This document shows positions 61,248 through 64,000 of a stretch of DNA of 64,000 nucleotides, piece by piece; positions within the stretch are counted from its first letter, which is position 1; each line of letters starts with the position of its first letter. The stretch lies in assembly GCA_040767605.1 (NCBI GenBank), contig JAXGOI010000001.1:1426001-1490000 (forward strand), read 5' to 3'. Below the pieces are notes generated by a model, which saw nothing but the letters and a program-made list of their open reading frames with translations, was not told the origin of the DNA and ran no database searches. The stretch comes from JAXGOI01 sp040767605. Its GTDB lineage: Bacteria; Bacillota; Dehalobacteriia; UBA4068. The position numbers and the translations under genes were made by a program.

Positions 61248-62138
61248 CTATAGCTTAATAAGCGGAAAGCTCTCGTCAATTCTTGTATATATATTTTTGT
61301 TCTGCTCTATTCCTGTATATTTGAAAATACCTACAAAGCGATACTCTCTTTTGTGCGTAACGGGGTCAAGGACGTGTGTAAAGGTTACTCTTGATTCGTG
61401 GATATCTGTCCTCAAATCCTCTGCCGTCCAATGGGAAGATTCGTTAAACTCGATAATTCGTTTTCCGTCCTGCGACAATTCATTATGCCAATCGCGTGTT
61501 ACTGCCCTGTTCTCAACCGCCAACTTGGGAAACCAAACTTTATACTGCTGACCGTATTTCTTGCGGAATGTAGACGGCACAAACCAACTCTGCTGAATAT
61601 TTTTATATGTGGTAGAAAAAAGAGCATTGCAAGTCTCGGCAATCGTTTTAAAAGCTATATCGTTATCTATAGAAACAGTATCCTTATTCGCAAAATACTC
61701 TTGTGGCGAAACAACTTGCCACTCCGTAAAACAGTCGTTACTCTTTTGCGCTTCAATACATGAGCGAATAGTCTGAACGTGGTCATTAATTTCTTCCTCT
61801 ATTTGCTCATAGCTTCTGGTTACATCAACGTGTAAAGCCCGATACTCAGCGATGTTTTTAACCTGCTTGAGAATATCAAATATCGTTAGCTCTCTAATCA
61901 AATCGTGTTCCACATTTTGCTTGTGGTATCCCTCGTCGCATTCAATACCAATATTTAGCTGTGGGAAATACAGGTCAATCAGATAGTAGCCATTAGTATG
62001 TTTAATATACTGCTGAGAGACGGGTTTTACTTCCGTAGTATTCAGCCGATTCCAAATGGCATTGACCACATAATTTTCGTATTCCTTACGCTTTGTGCGG
62101 GATAGGGTGCGAGCGATATAATCAAACCTCTCATCCAT
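61248..62138 (-). CDS. PvuRts1I/AbaSI-like modification-dependent restriction endonuclease
   Basis: 296 aa. N-terminal TLSRTKRKEYENYVVNAIW (residues 11-29) and the nuclease core YYLIDLYFPQLNIGIECDEG (51-70; Asp55, Glu66, Asp68) match what I recall of AbaSI. The C-terminal half (about 160-290) ends TFTHVLDPVTHKREYRFVGI, like the SRA-type reader of that family. Known members cut DNA with (glucosyl-)hydroxymethylcytosine, as in T4-like phages. No methyltransferase partner is nearby, as expected for this class. Likely phage defence. Confidence 0.8.
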   Translation of the reverse strand: MDERFDYIARTLSRTKRKEYENYVVNAIWNRLNTTEVKPVSQQYIKHTNGYYLIDLYFPQLNIGIECDEGYHKQNVEHDLIRELTIFDILKQVKNIAEYRALHVDVTRSYEQIEEEINDHVQTIRSCIEAQKSNDCFTEWQVVSPQEYFANKDTVSIDNDIAFKTIAETCNALFSTTYKNIQQSWFVPSTFRKKYGQQYKVWFPKLAVENRAVTRDWHNELSQDGKRIIEFNESSHWTAEDLRTDIHESRVTFTHVLDPVTHKREYRFVGIFKYTGIEQNKNIYTRIDESFPLIKL

Positions 62139-62280
62139 ATTGTGTGCTACCCCCTCAAGAGATTTTCACACACAATATAATAACATTATATAAAGCTGGT
62201 AGCAAACATTATATTAGCACTTTAAGCCAATTTATAGTAAATGCCCTGAGCTTTATACTGTTTGTATTGGAGGGGTGCTG

Positions 62281-62610
62281 ATGGATACAAACAAAACTGT
62301 AGGTGGGCGCATTGTTGAGGGGCGCAAACGACTTGGACTTACAAGAGAGAGATTTGCTGAACTAATTGGTGTGTCGGCATATTTCGTCGGACAGATTGAG
62401 CGTGGGGTACGCAAGATGAGCTATGAGACGCTCATAAAAATATCTGATTGTCTGCATTTATCCCTCGATTATCTTGTTAAGGGAGAACAACCCGTTCAGG
62501 CAAATGAGGAGCTACACCAACTGATTAGTCAATGTACAGCACAAGAAAAGGCACTGCTGCTCGATGTACTCAAAGCTGCAATGCCCCATCTAGGCCAACT
62601 CAACAAATAA
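62281..62610 (+). CDS. XRE-family HTH regulator
   Basis: 109 aa. Helix-turn-helix about residues 8-65: GRIVEGRKRLGLTRERFAEL, then VSAYFVGQIERGVRKMSYET and CLHLSLDYLVKG. Short C-terminal helical tail. ATG 62281 follows ggagggg. Divergent from the nuclease gene, it may control it; this is inference from position only. Confidence 0.88.
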   Translation: MDTNKTVGGRIVEGRKRLGLTRERFAELIGVSAYFVGQIERGVRKMSYETLIKISDCLHLSLDYLVKGEQPVQANEELHQLISQCTAQEKALLLDVLKAAMPHLGQLNK

Positions 62611-62647
62611 ATCCCTCGGTAGCTAATCAAAAGCTGTCGGGGGATTT
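62609..62647. terminator. Bidirectional terminator between XRE and SymE-like genes
   Basis: aaatccctcggtagct and agctgtcgggggattt (62609-62624, 62632-62647) form a 16-bp stem with three wobbles, covering both stop codon regions. Confidence 0.75.
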
Positions 62648-62903
62648 ACTCATTTGGGATGATATAAACTTGTTCTTTGTATTCTTCCTCAAGAAGCCGA
62701 TGCGCCTCTAAATCCAAATTGACGATAGTGAGCTTGCCATGACTTCCCATACATACAGCAATTCGGCTGTCAGGAGTGAAGCCCTGCTCGACAAGCCACT
62801 TGCCAGATAACTCAATAGAGGGTATCCCCTCGCTATTACACCGCACGTTTAACAACCTCACTTTCAAGCACGCCACCTCCAAAAACCGATTCATATCTAT
62901 CAA
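62646..62903 (-). CDS. SymE-like protein
   Basis: 85 aa with the SymE/AbrB-like core: IPSIELSGKWLVEQGFTPDS near residues 27-46, then IAVCMGSHGKLTIVNLD. SymE of E. coli is an SOS-induced, RNA-regulated toxin; in Gram-positive islands such genes are common and their toxicity is unproven. The start is uncertain: ATG 62903 or 62894, or GTG codons just before LLNVRC, because the upstream gene overlaps by up to 68 bp. Confidence 0.75.
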   Translation of the reverse strand: MIDMNRFLEVACLKVRLLNVRCNSEGIPSIELSGKWLVEQGFTPDSRIAVCMGSHGKLTIVNLDLEAHRLLEEEYKEQVYIIPNE

Positions 62904-63051
62904 TCCTGATGTTGCTTGGCTTTGCGCCTACTGCAATTAGCCTGTCTCTTGCGGCGATGGCCTCGTCCTGATTATAGATGTGCAAACCATGAATACGCCG
63001 CTTGTCAAACCTGACGGTTAATATGTATCTATCGCGTGCTGAGTTCGACAT
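62836..63051 (-). CDS. Small protein upstream of and overlapping the SymE-like gene
   Basis: 71 aa from ATG 63051 with ggaggc upstream. Not recognised. Pattern YILTVRFDKRRIHGLHIYNQ, then AIAARDRLIAVGAKPSNIRI, suggests a small alpha/beta fold. Its 3' end overlaps the SymE-like frame, so the two are translationally coupled and may form a functional pair. Confidence 0.6.
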   Translation of the reverse strand: MSNSARDRYILTVRFDKRRIHGLHIYNQDEAIAARDRLIAVGAKPSNIRIDRYESVFGGGVLESEVVKRAV

Positions 63052-63099
63052 AATAATGCCTCCTTCCATATTATGGATAATTATAAATAGCTGATGTGA

Positions 63100-63257
63100 T
63101 AATGTAAACGGCTGATTTTGCAACCAATCGCAACACGTCAAAACGCTATTTTCTATCTGATTACGGTATTACGGTTATTGAAAAAGAAAGGCTTGACCAA
63201 TTAATCTACATGTGCTATACTCGCGTTGTTAATGATTTAAGAAAACTTAATATTTAA
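63100..63257 (+). pseudogene. Possible 3' gene remnant
   Basis: An open frame ending TAA at 63257 reads TSKRYFLSDYGITVIEKE, then RLDQLIYMCYTRVVNDLRKL. It looks protein-like but has no start codon before ATG 63210, and a stop lies upstream. Either a truncated gene or, from ATG 63210, a 15-codon leader peptide. Weak call. Confidence 0.3.
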
Positions 63258-63314
63258 GTGGCAGTGTAAAAAGACACCTCATCTAGCTAAGGTGAGGTTG
63301 CGGCCCAAGAGTAG

Positions 63315-63367
63315 ATCGTGATTATACTATGAATCTTTTGAGGTTCATGGGTGGTCGCGATTTTTTT
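63315..63367 (+). promoter_or_regulatory. Terminator-like leader hairpin before the primase-like gene
   Basis: Lower stem atcgtgat/gtcgcgat (63315-63322, 63354-63361) and upper stem atgaatc/ggttcat (63329-63335, 63342-63348), then seven T. A competing element (acctca/tgaggt, about 63275-63298) lies upstream. The layout resembles transcription attenuation; it may also just end an upstream transcript. Confidence 0.5.
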
Positions 63368-63405
63368 ATTTCTATACTAAACCAAAATGTAAAGGAGAAA
63401 CAAAA

Positions 63406-63777
63406 ATGAGCAAGAAGAAAGCGCTTAACCCCACAGGTAGCAGTATCATCGGGCAACCATCGGCAGAGGTATTAAAAATTCCGCAGACAGAATATTTGTT
63501 ATCACTTACTGCAAAACATGATAAGTTCAAAGACCAGCTTGGCAAGGCATATGTACGCTTTAAAACAAAGGGACATTTTGAAATACACCCTCTACGAAGC
63601 GAGGCTTACAAAAACTATCTAATACATGAGTTGTATCTGGTTCATAAAGATAAAATTAACCGAGGAGCTGTAGAGAGCGTCATAACTATAATAGATAGTG
63701 AAATTATTTCTACTGACGTAGTTCACGAACTCCATATTCGAGTAGCCAAGCAGGACAATAGTCAAGGAATCTTTTAG
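63406..63777 (+). CDS. Truncated phage/plasmid primase-helicase-associated protein
   Basis: 123 aa starting at ATG after aaaggag. GKAYVRFKTKGHFEIHPLRS, then YKNYLIHELYLVHKDKIN and VVHELHIRVA resembles the domain found before the ATPase in D5/P4-like primase proteins (..HxExxPLRSxxFxxxL.. HxRVA). The expected ATPase part is missing: a stop follows VAKQDNSQGIF. The next frame stays open, so a frameshift or a separate gene is possible. Confidence 0.55.
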   Translation: MSKKKALNPTGSSIIGQPSAEVLKIPQTEYLLSLTAKHDKFKDQLGKAYVRFKTKGHFEIHPLRSEAYKNYLIHELYLVHKDKINRGAVESVITIIDSEIISTDVVHELHIRVAKQDNSQGIF

Positions 63778-63820
63778 GGTTGAGAAAATTAAGCCAACTT
63801 TACTGGTGCAGGATTTGGAT

Positions 63821-64000
63821 ATGACCCCGGCATTAAAAAGTGAGGCAAAAGAGTATAAAATTTCCCCAAACAAAATGAGCTTTATAGAAAAAATAGTTGA
63901 TATTAGACCCAACCTAGACTTAAAAATGCTATCACAGCTATCAATTAAAGAGCTTATAAGCCTTATAGAAGAATCAGAACTCAAGCTGGAGGATCTAGTA
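63821..64000 (+). CDS. Partial reading frame running off the window
   Basis: ATG 63821 opens MTPALKSEAKEYKISPNKMS, rich in Lys, Glu and Ser, with an ISLIEESELKLEDLV-like helix near the edge. The same frame is open from about 63750, upstream of the preceding gene's stop, so it may be the continuation of that gene after a frameshift. Not recognised; the end is outside the window. Confidence 0.45.
   Translation, partial: MTPALKSEAKEYKISPNKMSFIEKIVDIRPNLDLKMLSQLSIKELISLIEESELKLEDLV

Noticed and set aside
63118..64000. Right attachment site (copy of the tRNA-Thr 3' half) closing the tRNA island
   Set aside because: No second copy of the T-arm and acceptor sequence was found after 60043, so the island end must lie beyond the window.

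Overview
The window reads as chromosome of an anaerobic, flagellated, Gram-positive-type bacterium, most likely a Clostridia-class member of the Bacillota. The reasons are the fla/che gene order (flgM-flgN-flgK-flgL-DUF6470-fliW-csrA-hag), SigD-type promoters, FliY, a trimeric NAD-linked [FeFe] hydrogenase with a sensory-type hydrogenase homologue, and a Re-type citrate synthase branch. The species cannot be named from sequence alone.

Layout. 1-18.5 kb: flagellar hook, C-ring, export apparatus, SigD, rod, FlgM/FlgN, hook-filament junction, FliW/CsrA and flagellin. 18.6-29.1 kb: an HD-GYP protein, CheY, CheA, CheW, CheR, CheB and two chemoreceptors. 29.5-31.8 kb: an OmpR-type two-component pair. 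31.84-38.19 kb: a 6.35-kb integrative element with a large serine recombinase, gene fragments (capsid, primase, SLH protein), two small paralogues and an IS3-family insertion sequence. It sits in the loop of what was one bidirectional terminator. 38.2-41.7 kb (minus strand): a putative hydrogen/redox-sensing module (PHP, two DRTGG proteins, sensory-type [FeFe] hydrogenase homologue, GHKL ATPase). 42.2-47.7 kb (plus): the divergent hydrogenase operon (NuoE-like, GHKL ATPase, 2Fe-2S protein, NuoF-like, HydA) and thioredoxin. 47.9-59.4 kb: aminotransferase, DUF3892 protein, AEC transporter, a citrate synthase/aconitase/isocitrate dehydrogenase/GntR/HisC-like cluster, a LysR regulator and a GT51 glycosyltransferase. 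59.4-64 kb: a promoter, an array of tRNA-Thr 5'-half repeats, an intact tRNA-Thr(GGT), and the start of an accessory island (tyrosine integrase, PvuRts1I/AbaSI-like nuclease, XRE regulator, SymE-like protein, primase-like fragment) that runs off the window.

How the parts work together. The first 29 kb makes and steers a flagellum. FlgM and SigD time late genes, FliW and CsrA tune flagellin translation through a visible leader site, and FliY probably supplies the CheY-P phosphatase because no cheC is present. The hydrogenase operon and its divergent sensor module look like one redox circuit. The citrate branch would feed 2-oxoglutarate, and its promoter carries a palindrome overlapping the start site that the nearby GntR/FCD protein may bind.

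The most notable observations are the reconstructible attB/attP of the serine-recombinase element, the tRNA-half repeat array between a tRNA promoter and its tRNA, two export genes whose ribosome sites point to ATT and ATA start codons, and a modification-dependent nuclease in the tRNA island.
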